Shown: one piece after another, positions 27,078 to 36,185 of the stretch
Position numbering within the stretch: position 1 is the stretch's first letter
Layout: each line of letters starts with the position of its first letter
Source of the DNA: Pedobacter cryoconitis
GTDB lineage: Bacteria; Bacteroidota; Bacteroidia; Sphingobacteriales; Sphingobacteriaceae
Direction of reading: 5' to 3'
Assembly (NCBI RefSeq): GCF_014200605.1
Contig: NZ_JACHCE010000004.1
Coordinates: 199,619-263,618 of the forward strand
Length of the DNA stretch: 64,000 nt
Position numbers and translations under genes: made by a program
Notes under the pieces: generated by a model
What the model was told of the DNA's origin: nothing
Database searches by the model: none
What the model saw: only the letters and a program-made list of their open reading frames with translations

Positions 27078-28325
27078 TTAATTGTTATCTTCTTTCAGCA
27101 GATTCAAAATCATTGTTAATGCAGCTATAGCAGAACGCTCTATATTCTGAGCTCTTTTGCTCCCGAAATTGAATAGTTTAGCAACCACTCCATTCTTGTT
27201 TGCTACTGCTATCCAGACAGTTCCTACTGGTTTATCAACCGTTCCCCCATCCGGGCCGGCAATGCCGCTTACCGCTACACTATAGTCAGTTTTAAAATTA
27301 ATAATTGCACCGGAAGCCATTTCTTTTACCGTTTGCTCACTTACTGCACCGTATTTTGCCAGTGTTTCTGCTTTAACTCCCAAAACAGATTCTTTAAGTT
27401 CATAGGAATAAGCTACCGCACCGCCTGCAAAAACAGAAGAGCAGCCTGCATGCTGAGTAATCAGCTGTGCAATATAGCCGCCAGTACAACTTTCGGCTGT
27501 AGAAAGGGTTAATCCCTTTTCATCCATTATATTCAGTATAGCCTTCTCAATGGCAATATCATCCTCTGCAACTATATAAGGCTTGATCTTCGCAATAATC
27601 CGCTGTACAAAGACTTCTACATCTGCTTTTAACTTTGCCTCATCAGCTCCCGAAGTACTTAACCTCAGTCTTACCTGACCAAGCTTTGGCAAATAGGCCA
27701 GCTTGATTGAAGGTGGCAGACTGTCCTCAATTTCTTCAATCTGCTGTGCTAAAAAGGATTCACCAAGATTTGCCGTAAGTATAGTTTTATGGTATATAAA
27801 AGGCAATTCAAATTTCTCTTTAAGCCTTGGAATAATTTCATCATCCATCAGATACATCATTTCAAACGGGACACCCGGCATAGAAACAAAAATTGTCCCG
27901 TTATGCTCAAACCACATGCATGGTGCAGTCCCATTTTTATTCTGAATCACAGTACAGCCATCAGGAACATCTGCCTGTTTGTTATTTGATTCGATCATCG
28001 GGCGGTTAAACCGTCTGAAAATCTCCTCTACATGAGCCAGTACTTCAGGGTCGCGGCGCATCCCCATATTAAAATATTTAGCCAATGTATATTTTGTAAT
28101 ATCATCCTTAGTAGGGCCTAAACCACCGGTCATTAAAATAATATCAGCTCTTTTCTCTGCCTGCCCCAGTGCTTCGATAATATGATCTGCATCATCCGAA
28201 ACAGAAGTTATCTGCTTCACCTTAATACCAGAAGCATTTAATTGTTTAGCCATCCATGCAGAATTCGTATCTACAATCTGGCCGATCAGTATTTCATCGC
28301 CTATCGTAATAATTTCAGCTAACAT
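27078..28325 (-). CDS. cinA: CinA-like competence/damage-inducible protein
   Basis: Two domains: an N-terminal MoCF-biosynthesis-type domain (EIITIGDEILIGQIVDTNS; GGLGPTKDD) and a C-terminal CinA amidase domain (TAESCTGGYIAQLIT; GIAGPDGGT; PVGTVWIAV). The C-terminal domain of this family acts as an NMN deamidase in characterised bacteria, and the N-terminal one as an ADP-ribose pyrophosphatase. The length of 415 is normal and all motifs are intact. It starts nine nucleotides after lptD. Confidence 0.95.
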   Translation of the reverse strand: MLAEIITIGDEILIGQIVDTNSAWMAKQLNASGIKVKQITSVSDDADHIIEALGQAEKRADIILMTGGLGPTKDDITKYTLAKYFNMGMRRDPEVLAHVEEIFRRFNRPMIESNNKQADVPDGCTVIQNKNGTAPCMWFEHNGTIFVSMPGVPFEMMYLMDDEIIPRLKEKFELPFIYHKTILTANLGESFLAQQIEEIEDSLPPSIKLAYLPKLGQVRLRLSTSGADEAKLKADVEVFVQRIIAKIKPYIVAEDDIAIEKAILNIMDEKGLTLSTAESCTGGYIAQLITQHAGCSSVFAGGAVAYSYELKESVLGVKAETLAKYGAVSEQTVKEMASGAIINFKTDYSVAVSGIAGPDGGTVDKPVGTVWIAVANKNGVVAKLFNFGSKRAQNIERSAIAALTMILNLLKEDNN

Positions 28326-28334
28326 AAAAATTCG

Positions 28335-31124
28335 TTAAAAACGTGTGTAATAAGCTTGTTGTTTGCTCAGTTTTAAATCCTGTAGTATGGATGCTTTTAC
28401 CCGGATCGTCAGGTTATAACTTCTGTATTGACCCAGCGGAATCCAGTTGATACTCATATCCCAGCAATGCAAATCTCTGTAGATCGCAAAAGACGTTGGT
28501 GCCAGCGTCTTATTACTCATATCATATCCGGAAGTGAACTGCACCTTCCATTTAGGGGTCACATTAAAGTCCCCGTTACCATTGATTACACTGGTTGTGG
28601 TTGGATTTAATCCATTTCTTTGCTTGCTATAGTCAAAACGATAAGAGAAAGTAAAGTTCCATGGAATTTTAAAGTCGACAAATGCATTAGGGTCACTGCT
28701 CACCTGGGCCAATTGCTCCGCCTGTTCTGCTGTCATCCCATTCTGTTGTGCTTTTTTGTTTGTTTTATCCAGACTTTCGTTCCGTTTTTTAAAGGCTTCA
28801 GCATTCAGACTGTAACCAAAAGAAAGACTAAACCTGGTTAACCTTGGAAGTATATATCTGTCCACAAGTATTTTATCAACCAACACATCCTTACCATTGA
28901 TTCTGTTAGTACTATCCCTTGTTGCATAAGGGGTTAATGAACCGTCGTAAGTAATCCCAAATTTATCTGTGAACTGAGAACGGCCGCTAAAACTCAAATC
29001 AGAAAGTTTAAATGAAGGAGCAAGGAAATTATAGGTGCCATTAAATGTCAAACCCTGAATGATCGGAACTTTCCTCATCCCTGTGCCTGTAGTGTCTTTC
29101 CTCGAAAAAACTTTGGCCTCTAATGTGTTATCCAATCCAAAATTGATACTGGCATTCCTGCCTTCTCCCGGGCCGCCGTACAATGTTCCATCATGAATAG
29201 AATAACGTTTATCTCTCTTATAAACATCATCATAGACCGGTGCACCATCCTGATACCTTAAAATTTTATAATTCCCTTTGGAAGGATCTGAAAAATCGGG
29301 GCGGTAACTAAAGTTAGCATTCGGTGTCATCACTAAACGCAGGGCTTTTAGATTACCCATTTTTTTAAACTGCAGTGTATTGTAAATCTTTGTTGACACC
29401 CCCATATTGACACTATACTCACCAGAGCGATTAAATCCCTGAATCGTATCAATAACTGTTTTATAGGGCTGAACAATACCGTTCTGTACAATTCCCCTGA
29501 TAGCAGTCTGCCTTACAGACTGGAATTGCCATTTCTCCAGGTAAGTACCTCCGGCATTAAAGGTAAAATATTTGAGTGCGGTAAAGTTTATACTTACAGG
29601 AATAGTATGACTGAAACCATTCTTCAATCTGTCCAGTGCTTTCCTGGTAAAGAGAATACTGTCCGAAGTAGAAATAGAATTAGAAGCCACCATAGAGTAA
29701 CCTACAGTAATCTTTTGATACCATTTTTGTTCACCCAATCTGTTTTTAGAATCAAAAGGGCTAAAAGTTTGCACACCTAATGCGATATCTGGTAAGGTAA
29801 TATCAACACTTTTGGACCTGGTATTCTGATTATGCCTTGCTGCTGCCGAAAAAGTAATTTTACCGTCAGCAAGCGTTTTTCCATAACTTATACTGGATGA
29901 TAATGCATTCTCCGTGATCTGATTAAAATTATAAGTGTTACCTGCCGCAGTATTCAAATTATAGCCACTTGTTTTGATATTTACACTTGCTCCGAAAGTC
30001 GTTCCAGGATGTGCATTGGCATTTTGTGAGTGTACCCACTGTATACTATAATCCTTTCTTGGATCATAGGCCGGAGTACCTTCTAAACCATAGCGGTTAT
30101 TTGCATAGTCAATTTTGATACTTCCGTTGTATTTATAGCGCTTCACATAATTTGAGGTTACAGACAGACCATAAGAGCCCCTGGTAAAATAAGTTCCCAG
30201 TATTTTTGCGTCCCAGTAATCATTCAGGTTCATATAGTAACCTCCATCCCTTAAGTTGAATCCCCTGGTATAATCATCACCAAAACTTGGTATGATTACG
30301 CCCGAATTCCTTTTATTGGGTTTTGGGAAAAAAGCGAAGGGCAAACCTAAAGGCAAAGGGATATCTTCAATTTTAAGATAAACAGGGCCAGTAATAATCT
30401 GTTTATCCGTTACAATACCTTTAGTAATAAAGATTCCGAAATGGGGGTGCGGAAGGTTACAGGTACTATAAGTCATCCCTTTCACGTGGATTTCATTATC
30501 TGGCTGTCTTTTACTTTGTCCACCAGAGAAAAACCCTCCCTCCTGTTCAGTGAATGTATTAAAAACGGTCCCTTTCCCGGATTTGGTATTGTAAAAGAGG
30601 GAATCGGCAACAGATGATCCCTGTTTCTCCATTTTAAAAATGGGTTTACCAAGGTACTTTCCTTTACTGTCTTTTCTGCCACTTGCAAAAACGGTATTCG
30701 TTTTAGAATTATAGGTTATATAATCGGCGTCCAGCTCAAATGACTGATAAATAACCCTTGCTTTTCCATATAAATAGATAATACTTTTGTCTTTACTGTA
30801 TTTGGTAGAATCCACAGCTGAGTATTCAATTTTCTCATCTCCCTGTTTTATCACAGTACTCTTGCCACCGGCACCACCAATTTTAATTTTACTTGTATCT
30901 TTTTTCGCAGTATCCTGCGGTAATCTCACCAATCCTTTAGGATCTGCATTTGTTTTAACTTTAGGTGTATTTTTTTTTGTCGTATCCTGCTGTAATATCT
31001 GCCGTGCAGAAAAATTCTCAAAGGCAAAAGCAGAGTGACCGGCTGATACCAGTAAAAGGATAAAATTCAGTAAGAGGATAGTTCGTAAAAATTTCAAATT
31101 CTTGTGTGAATGTAGTAAATGCAA
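28335..31124 (-). CDS. LptD-like outer membrane LPS assembly protein
   Basis: This 929-residue protein has a signal peptide (LLLNFILLLVSAGHSAFAF), a low-complexity Lys/Thr-rich linker, an OstA-like beta-jellyroll (IIYLYGKARVIYQSFELDADY, about 120-140) and a long C-terminal beta-barrel with many aromatic strands ending AYYTRF. The block LPLGLPFAFFPKPNKRNSGVIIP matches the LptD lumen region. It should insert LPS or lipooligosaccharide into the outer leaflet. The start chosen is the longest; a later Met would remove the signal. It is divergent from the amidase gene. Confidence 0.9.
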   Translation of the reverse strand: MHLLHSHKNLKFLRTILLLNFILLLVSAGHSAFAFENFSARQILQQDTTKKNTPKVKTNADPKGLVRLPQDTAKKDTSKIKIGGAGGKSTVIKQGDEKIEYSAVDSTKYSKDKSIIYLYGKARVIYQSFELDADYITYNSKTNTVFASGRKDSKGKYLGKPIFKMEKQGSSVADSLFYNTKSGKGTVFNTFTEQEGGFFSGGQSKRQPDNEIHVKGMTYSTCNLPHPHFGIFITKGIVTDKQIITGPVYLKIEDIPLPLGLPFAFFPKPNKRNSGVIIPSFGDDYTRGFNLRDGGYYMNLNDYWDAKILGTYFTRGSYGLSVTSNYVKRYKYNGSIKIDYANNRYGLEGTPAYDPRKDYSIQWVHSQNANAHPGTTFGASVNIKTSGYNLNTAAGNTYNFNQITENALSSSISYGKTLADGKITFSAAARHNQNTRSKSVDITLPDIALGVQTFSPFDSKNRLGEQKWYQKITVGYSMVASNSISTSDSILFTRKALDRLKNGFSHTIPVSINFTALKYFTFNAGGTYLEKWQFQSVRQTAIRGIVQNGIVQPYKTVIDTIQGFNRSGEYSVNMGVSTKIYNTLQFKKMGNLKALRLVMTPNANFSYRPDFSDPSKGNYKILRYQDGAPVYDDVYKRDKRYSIHDGTLYGGPGEGRNASINFGLDNTLEAKVFSRKDTTGTGMRKVPIIQGLTFNGTYNFLAPSFKLSDLSFSGRSQFTDKFGITYDGSLTPYATRDSTNRINGKDVLVDKILVDRYILPRLTRFSLSFGYSLNAEAFKKRNESLDKTNKKAQQNGMTAEQAEQLAQVSSDPNAFVDFKIPWNFTFSYRFDYSKQRNGLNPTTTSVINGNGDFNVTPKWKVQFTSGYDMSNKTLAPTSFAIYRDLHCWDMSINWIPLGQYRSYNLTIRVKASILQDLKLSKQQAYYTRF

Positions 31125-31473
31125 AGTGTTTTAACCCAAAACGTCCAAAATTAGCGAAAAATATAGCATTGCCGGGTGCAAATGCAATTTTGCATAAAAA
31201 TATTTCCCAACAATGCCTTAATCACAAGATTGACAGCATATTGGGCAATATAAATAATTAAAATCAGACCTGTATTCTGCTATATATAAGCTAAGTATCA
31301 GCGCAGATAATGGTACCATTGCTCAAACATTTTCAAACACCTGGCATCAATTCTGCACTAAAAATTATATTATACTATCTTTGTGCGCAAATAAGCTATA
31401 ATTAACGGATAATTGTGCCTGTTTAAGTTTATAAATTAAAACAGATACCTGGTCATTAAACAAAAAGATTTAA
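31125..31473. other. Divergent promoter region between lptD and amidase
   Basis: About 350 bp without a gene. A -7 box TATCTTTG for the amidase lies at 31376-31383, with a weak TTCTG about 20 nt upstream. The minus-strand promoter of lptD could not be fixed. AT-rich sequence otherwise; no repeats or long dyads seen. Confidence 0.6.
31376..31383 (+). promoter_or_regulatory. -7 box (TATCTTTG) of amidase-mlaD operon
   Basis: It fits TAnnTTTG and predicts a leader of about 85 nt. A 17-nt segment around it recurs inside the amidase coding sequence at about 32036. Confidence 0.6.
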
Positions 31474-32316
31474 ATGAGATTGAAGAGAAATGTATTCTTA
31501 TGCGCTATTTTTTTATTAATCGGTTCAAAAGCTGCCTTATCTCAGGGATATAAAGTAAAGACTATTGTTATAGATGCCGGACATGGTGGTGATAAACCAG
31601 GGGCAGCAGGAAGTTATTCTTTAGAGAAAAATGTAACCTTGCAGGTTGCTTTAAAACTAGGCAGGAAATTTGAAGATGAAATGCCTGAAGTGAAGATCGT
31701 TTACACCAGAAAAACCGACATTGATGTATCTCTGTACCGCAGACCTGAGATTGCTACTGCGGCAAAGGCCGATTTGTTTATTTCTATTCACTGTAACTCC
31801 ATGCCAGACAGACGCGTTGTAACAGGTTATACGACACGCCGTGGAAAGAGGGCCCCTCAATATGGCTATGTAAAGAATAAGACGACCAGTGGTGCTGAAA
31901 CCTTTGTGGCAGGTAGTCACCGTCTGAATGAACAGGACGGGGCGCTCAGAGAAAATGCCGATATCAGTCTGGAAAAGGATTATAAAAAAAATTATGATGG
32001 TTATGATCCTAAGGATCCTGAAACATTTATTATACTATCTTTGTTTAAAAATATATACAGGGATAAAAGTTTAAAGTTAGCGCGGTTAATACAGAACAAT
32101 TATACCCGTGACAACAAAAGATTTAACAGGGGTGTTAAAGAACAGGGAATTTTAATCTTACAAAGATGCGGCCAGCCTGCTGTATTGACAGAGATTGGAT
32201 TTATCTCCAACCCTGCTGAAGAAGATTATATAAATTCTGCAAGCGGACAGTCTGAGATTGTGAATGCAATTTTCAAAGCTGTAAAGACCTACAAGAAAGA
32301 AACAGAAGTAAATTAA
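31474..32316 (+). CDS. N-acetylmuramoyl-L-alanine amidase (Amidase_3)
   Basis: This zinc amidase cleaves the amide between MurNAc and L-Ala. Its 280 residues begin with a signal peptide (NVFLCAIFLLIGSKAALSQG). The catalytic domain has TIVIDAGHGGDKPGAAG (first His), EKNVTLQVALKLG (Glu), FISIHCNS (His) and VLTEIGFISNPAEE (catalytic Glu). It acts in the periplasm on septal or general peptidoglycan. It is followed after 15 nt by an MCE protein and shares the promoter at 31376. Confidence 0.95.
   Translation: MRLKRNVFLCAIFLLIGSKAALSQGYKVKTIVIDAGHGGDKPGAAGSYSLEKNVTLQVALKLGRKFEDEMPEVKIVYTRKTDIDVSLYRRPEIATAAKADLFISIHCNSMPDRRVVTGYTTRRGKRAPQYGYVKNKTTSGAETFVAGSHRLNEQDGALRENADISLEKDYKKNYDGYDPKDPETFIILSLFKNIYRDKSLKLARLIQNNYTRDNKRFNRGVKEQGILILQRCGQPAVLTEIGFISNPAEEDYINSASGQSEIVNAIFKAVKTYKKETEVN
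32036..32043 (+). promoter_or_regulatory. Possible internal promoter box inside the amidase gene
   Basis: TATCTTTG in the context TATTATACTATCTTTGT is identical over 17 nt to the amidase promoter. It would drive mlaD alone, starting about 290 nt upstream of it. It also encodes the protein segment IILSLF, so conservation may be coincidental. Confidence 0.25.
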
Positions 32317-32331
32317 GTTAAAAAGAACTAC

Positions 32332-33285
32332 GTGAAAATAACAAACGAAACCAAAGTAGGCATATTAGCAGCCTTTTCTATCGCCGCATTAATTATTGGA
32401 TATAACTTTCTGAAAGGAAACTCCCTATTTTCGAGCGAGACACTATTGTATGCCAGATACACCCGTGTGGATGGACTTGCTATATCTAAACCTGTACTAA
32501 TTAATGGTTTTCAGATTGGTCGTGTAGACAAACTTGTTTTACAGCCTAACGGTACAATTCTGGCGACTTTAAAAATCAAAGGTAAATATGACATTCCAAA
32601 ATCAAGTATTGCGAGACTGGAAAGCACTGACTTATTAGGAAGTAAAGCTATTGTGATGTCTTTAGGTTCTGGTAAGGATTATGCGCAGGATGGTGATACT
32701 TTAAATTCGAATGTAGAGAAGAACCTGATGGAAACGGTTCAGCCGGTTCAAAAGAAGGCTGAGTTGATTGTTGGCAAAATGGATTCTATCCTGACCAGTG
32801 TCAATTCAATTCTGAACCCTGATTTCCAGAAAAACGTAAACAAGAGTTTCAACAGTATTGCTGGTACACTGGCTTCACTGGAAGGTACTTCTAAAAAAGT
32901 AGACGGACTGGTTGGTAGTGAGAGTAAAAGAATCGCTGCTATTTTAGCGAATGCTGAATCTATCTCAGGTAACCTGAAAAATAACAATGAGAAGATCAAT
33001 GCTATTTTAAGCAATATTAATAAAATTACAGATCAGGTTGCTGCTGCAAACTTCAAACAAACTATAGATAATGCAAATAAAGCTGTTGCAGATTTACAGG
33101 GAATCGTAAGTAAAGTAAACGATGGTAAAGGAACTTTAGGTTTGCTGGTTAACGATACTAAAATGTACGATAACCTGAACAATGCTTCTAAAAACCTGGA
33201 TAACCTGATTATTGATCTGAAAGCTAATCCAAAACGTTACGTACACTTCTCCGTATTCGGAGGTGGTTCTAAAAGAGATAAGTAA
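32332..33285 (+). CDS. MlaD/MCE family lipid-transport protein
   Basis: The 317-residue protein starts at GTG (KITNETKVGILAAF), with a single N-terminal membrane helix (about 9-26) and an MCE domain (LYARYTRVDGLAISKPVLIN to SLGSGKDYAQDGDTL, about 38-120). A long helical, Asn/Lys-rich C terminus follows (about 130-300). MCE proteins are the periplasmic substrate-binding part of MlaFEDB-type phospholipid transporters. The ATPase and permease genes are not nearby. GTG is required because no ATG lies before the conserved start. Cotranscribed with the amidase. Confidence 0.9.
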   Translation: MKITNETKVGILAAFSIAALIIGYNFLKGNSLFSSETLLYARYTRVDGLAISKPVLINGFQIGRVDKLVLQPNGTILATLKIKGKYDIPKSSIARLESTDLLGSKAIVMSLGSGKDYAQDGDTLNSNVEKNLMETVQPVQKKAELIVGKMDSILTSVNSILNPDFQKNVNKSFNSIAGTLASLEGTSKKVDGLVGSESKRIAAILANAESISGNLKNNNEKINAILSNINKITDQVAAANFKQTIDNANKAVADLQGIVSKVNDGKGTLGLLVNDTKMYDNLNNASKNLDNLIIDLKANPKRYVHFSVFGGGSKRDK

Positions 33286-33370
33286 TAAATAAAAAAAGGT
33301 GAGCTGGTTTTCCGATTGCGTTCATGAATTATGAACGATATCAGAAAACCAGCTCACCTTTTTTTATTTA
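33286..33370. terminator. Bidirectional terminator with 27-bp perfect stem and conserved apical core
   Basis: Arms 33286-33312 and 33344-33370 are perfectly complementary, from TAAATA7 through GGTGAGCTGG to TTTTC. The 31-nt loop contains a second hairpin GTTCAT-GAATT-ATGAAC (33320-33336). It lies between mlaD and the convergent DHFR-like gene and should terminate both. Its apical part is nearly the reverse complement of the one at 36111-36153, while the outer stems differ. Confidence 0.9.
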
Positions 33371-33428
33371 GTTCCTTCAATGGGTTGGTGGGCTTTGTTA
33401 GTGCGATTAGAAGATAGTTATTATTTAT

Positions 33429-33492
33429 GCCTTTTGACGAAGCGATTTGACTTGGTTGAAACCTTTTGGCGAAGCCATTTGAATTATTTGTT
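33429..33492. repeat. Two-copy 32-bp direct repeat
   Basis: CCTTTTGACGAAGCGATTTG and CCTTTTGGCGAAGCCATTTG occur 32 bp apart in the 240 bp between the hairpin and the DHFR-like gene. Nothing else is seen in this stretch. Confidence 0.6.
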
Positions 33493-33613
33493 TGATTACA
33501 CTTGCCCCGGTTGACTTCCCTGGTATTACAAATTGTGTGGCGAATAAATTAACAATTCTGATATTGTCGCAGTAATGGATTTTAGATGGCAATACTTTGT
33601 ATAGTCATTCCTC

Positions 33614-34234
33614 TCACTTTTTAGTCAGCTTATACCTTAAATGAGTTGTTAAGTCTGAAGGTATTACTTCTACGATTTGAAGATCATATTTATTGCTGTC
33701 TATGCCGTCAAACAGCCGGATACCATTCCCTAAAAAAAGGGGTGCAATATGAATAAAAAATTCGTCTACCAGTCCTGCATTGAGAAATTGTTGAATAGTA
33801 TTTGCCCCACCCTGTATCCTGATGTCCTTTCCTTTGGCTGACACTCTTGCTTTTTCTAATGCACTTTCTATACCGTCATTGATAAAATAGAAAGTTGTCG
33901 TCCCCTTTTGAACCCAGGGTTCACGTTTTTCGTGGGTGAGTACATAAACATCCGTTTTATATAAATCCTCTTGCCAATGGACTTCCCCTTCTTCAAACAT
34001 ACGCTTTCCCATAATGTAGGCCCCCGCTCTAGCAAATACATCATCAATTAATTTACTATCTGCACCATATTCTTCACCGCCTTCCATATTGATGTTTTTC
34101 CAAAATGCTTTTTGTTTAAACATCCAATGATGAATTGTCTGTCCATTGTTACCCATAGGATTGCCTGGGCTTCTGTTATCGCCTGCGAAAAAGCCATCAA
34201 GTGATATTCCGCTGTCAAAGATAATTTTGCTCAT
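33614..34234 (-). CDS. Dihydrofolate reductase family protein (RibD C-terminal-like)
   Basis: The 206 residues begin KIIFDSGISLDGFFAGDN and show the RibD_C/DHFR-like fold motifs GAYIMGKRMFEEG, VLTHEKREPW, DIRIQGGANTIQQFLNAGLVDEF and FLGNGIRLFDG. Members bind NADPH, but many, including this type, have unknown substrates and are annotated only as dihydrofolate reductase family. It is the first of three genes lying between the two long hairpins at 33286 and 36092. Monocistronic by spacing. Confidence 0.88.
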   Translation of the reverse strand: MSKIIFDSGISLDGFFAGDNRSPGNPMGNNGQTIHHWMFKQKAFWKNINMEGGEEYGADSKLIDDVFARAGAYIMGKRMFEEGEVHWQEDLYKTDVYVLTHEKREPWVQKGTTTFYFINDGIESALEKARVSAKGKDIRIQGGANTIQQFLNAGLVDEFFIHIAPLFLGNGIRLFDGIDSNKYDLQIVEVIPSDLTTHLRYKLTKK

Positions 34235-34510
34235 AATTTTAATTTATTATTTGTAAAATTCAATTTTAGTCCATTGTTTTAACTATCAGTAATCACCCCT
34301 CATAATCAGATATAAATCAACCATTTACGCCCCATTCAAGAATATGGTCATCAAATTTAATATATAGTTGAGAAAAAGCAATACCTCAATTATGGATAGA
34401 CATCATTCATTTTCGGACGATGTCTTTGAAGCTCTGGCATAGCAGTTTCAGTAAGGTCTGATCAGAGTTTAAAAGTACCTTAAGGCTTAATTTATTAATG
34501 AGTCAATAAA

Positions 34511-34996
34511 TCAAAACCAACTAATCATCCAGGCTGCCAGTGCCCATAAAATTCCGATAAGCACTACAAAGATCAGGAAAAGGATTATCAGGGCAAGTAC
34601 AATTGTATTCTTTCCGCTTCCCTGGTGTTTACCTTCCTGATAATATTCATTGAGCAGTCGCATATTGCGGGTATTCGACTTAAAGAAGAAATCCCAGGCC
34701 TGTCCAACCCCTGGAATTGCCCCTATGGTCGTATCAAGAAAAATATTGATACACATCAAAACAACAATCTTACTGGTTAAGCCTTTACTGGCCATTGCCA
34801 GTACCAATCCACCAGAAACTGCGAATCCGGCTATATCACCGGCAAAAGGAATAAGATTCAGCAAGGGATCTAAGCCAAACCTATATTTTGTTCCTGGAAT
34901 GCGAAACTGTTCATCCATAAGAAAAGATAATCTGGAGATCCACTTTAAAAGTGAATTGTTTGGAAAATCAATCCTATAGGGTGAGTTATCTGGCAT
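34511..34996 (-). CDS. DUF4112 domain-containing membrane protein
   Basis: The 161-residue protein contains the DUF4112 core: LSFLMDEQFRIPGTKYRFGLDPLLNLIPFAGD, then GLTSKIVVLMCINIFLDTTIGAIPGVGQAWDFFFKSN with a hydrophobic hairpin. A C-terminal membrane helix follows (ALIILFLIFVVLIGILWAL). No function is established for this family. It stands alone, with 275 bp of AT-rich sequence before the DHFR-like gene in which I see only a short GACATC/GATGTC dyad near 34400. Confidence 0.88.
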   Translation of the reverse strand: MPDNSPYRIDFPNNSLLKWISRLSFLMDEQFRIPGTKYRFGLDPLLNLIPFAGDIAGFAVSGGLVLAMASKGLTSKIVVLMCINIFLDTTIGAIPGVGQAWDFFFKSNTRNMRLLNEYYQEGKHQGSGKNTIVLALIILFLIFVVLIGILWALAAWMISWF

Positions 34997-35183
34997 TTTA
35001 GATTAACGGAATTCGTTGCTGATTGTTTTAGCTTATAAATATTTAGCCTATTTTAGCCCATTCCTGAACTCTTTACCTGAGTGATGATTATTAAATAAAA
35101 AATTAGTCTTAGGTATAAAAAACTAAATCAATCTTTTAGTACGGGTAATTCATTTATATTGATAACAAACAGCAAGAGACCAG

Positions 35184-35972
35184 ATGTTGCAGGATACTTT
35201 CACAACCAATTACAAGCATAAGAAATTTATAGAGCGCATTGTAGAATTTGAAATAGTCTGGGGGCTTAAATCCAAAGATGGGTGGGCGTCTGCTCCAGTA
35301 AATGTTGAAGAAGATACTATAACTATTCCATTTTGGTCAGATAAAGCCTATGCCAGGCAACTGGCAAAAGAAGAATGGAAAGACTATACCCCAACACAAA
35401 TCCCCCTGACCTCATTTCTCGAGAACTGGTTAACAGGCATGTCTGATGATCACCATTTAGCAGGAACAAACTGGGATGCAAACCTCATTGGAAAGGAAAG
35501 CGATCCCCAGCAACTCATCCTTGAAATTATTGCGGAATTAAAAGCCAAAAACAAGCCTCTGAGCCTCAAAAAACACAGCAACCTGACAGAGCTTGAGACA
35601 AAGATCACCAAAATCTTCAAAGGAAATTTCAGACTTTCAAGCCACATGACCATTGAACAGCTCATTGCTGCTGTCATCAACAAGCACGATCAGCATATCA
35701 ACTACACTGTATACGGGAAAGATAATGATCACCTCATTACTCCAGAGATGAATATATTCATAGACCAGCCCATACAAGTAAATGATCTGGATGAAGAGAT
35801 CTATCCAGTAACCGTATTAGAGCAAAAGCTTTCCCAAGTTTATTCACGTGAGAACCTTCAGGATGTAATAAGCAGCGCCTTACATGAAAAGAAAAATGCA
35901 TCCATCAGCGAGCTCGTTGAAGCATTAAATTATTATAATAACAATGATGCTTTCCTCACATTCAACAAATAA
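35184..35972 (+). CDS. DUF2750-containing protein with novel C-terminal region
   Basis: Residues about 15-95 match DUF2750: FIERIVEFEIVWGLKSKDGW, then TIPFWSDKAYARQLAKEEWKDYTPTQIPL and FLENWLTGM. DUF2750 proteins are usually about 110-130 residues; this one has 262. The extra 150 residues are mostly helical, with a Lys-rich stretch (IIAELKAKNKPLSLKKHSN) and an acidic segment, and I do not recognise them. No signal or membrane segment. Function unknown. Confidence 0.8.
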   Translation: MLQDTFTTNYKHKKFIERIVEFEIVWGLKSKDGWASAPVNVEEDTITIPFWSDKAYARQLAKEEWKDYTPTQIPLTSFLENWLTGMSDDHHLAGTNWDANLIGKESDPQQLILEIIAELKAKNKPLSLKKHSNLTELETKITKIFKGNFRLSSHMTIEQLIAAVINKHDQHINYTVYGKDNDHLITPEMNIFIDQPIQVNDLDEEIYPVTVLEQKLSQVYSRENLQDVISSALHEKKNASISELVEALNYYNNNDAFLTFNK

Positions 35973-36091
35973 TCATCTATAAAATCAAACAAGAGTTTCA
36001 ACAACCTAACAATCCAAAAAGTTAATCTTAAATAGCAACTCTGCTATCTGCGCCCTGCTAAATAGAATGAACCTTTAGAATCTTCTTGATT

Positions 36092-36172
36092 AAAATAAAA
36101 AGGTTTGTTAATTTTCTGATATTGTTCATAATTCATGAACGCGATCAGAAAATTAACAAACCTTTTTATTTT
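36092..36172. terminator. Bidirectional terminator with 29-bp perfect stem and conserved apical core
   Basis: Arms 36092-36120 and 36144-36172 are perfectly complementary, from AAAATAAAAAGG through TTTGTTAA to TTTTCTGAT. The loop holds GTTCAT-AATTC-ATGAAC. It lies between the convergent DUF2750 and rnz genes. The inner 43 nt closely match the reverse complement of the hairpin at 33286-33370. Confidence 0.9.
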
Positions 36173-36185
36173 CCCTAAGAACTAC

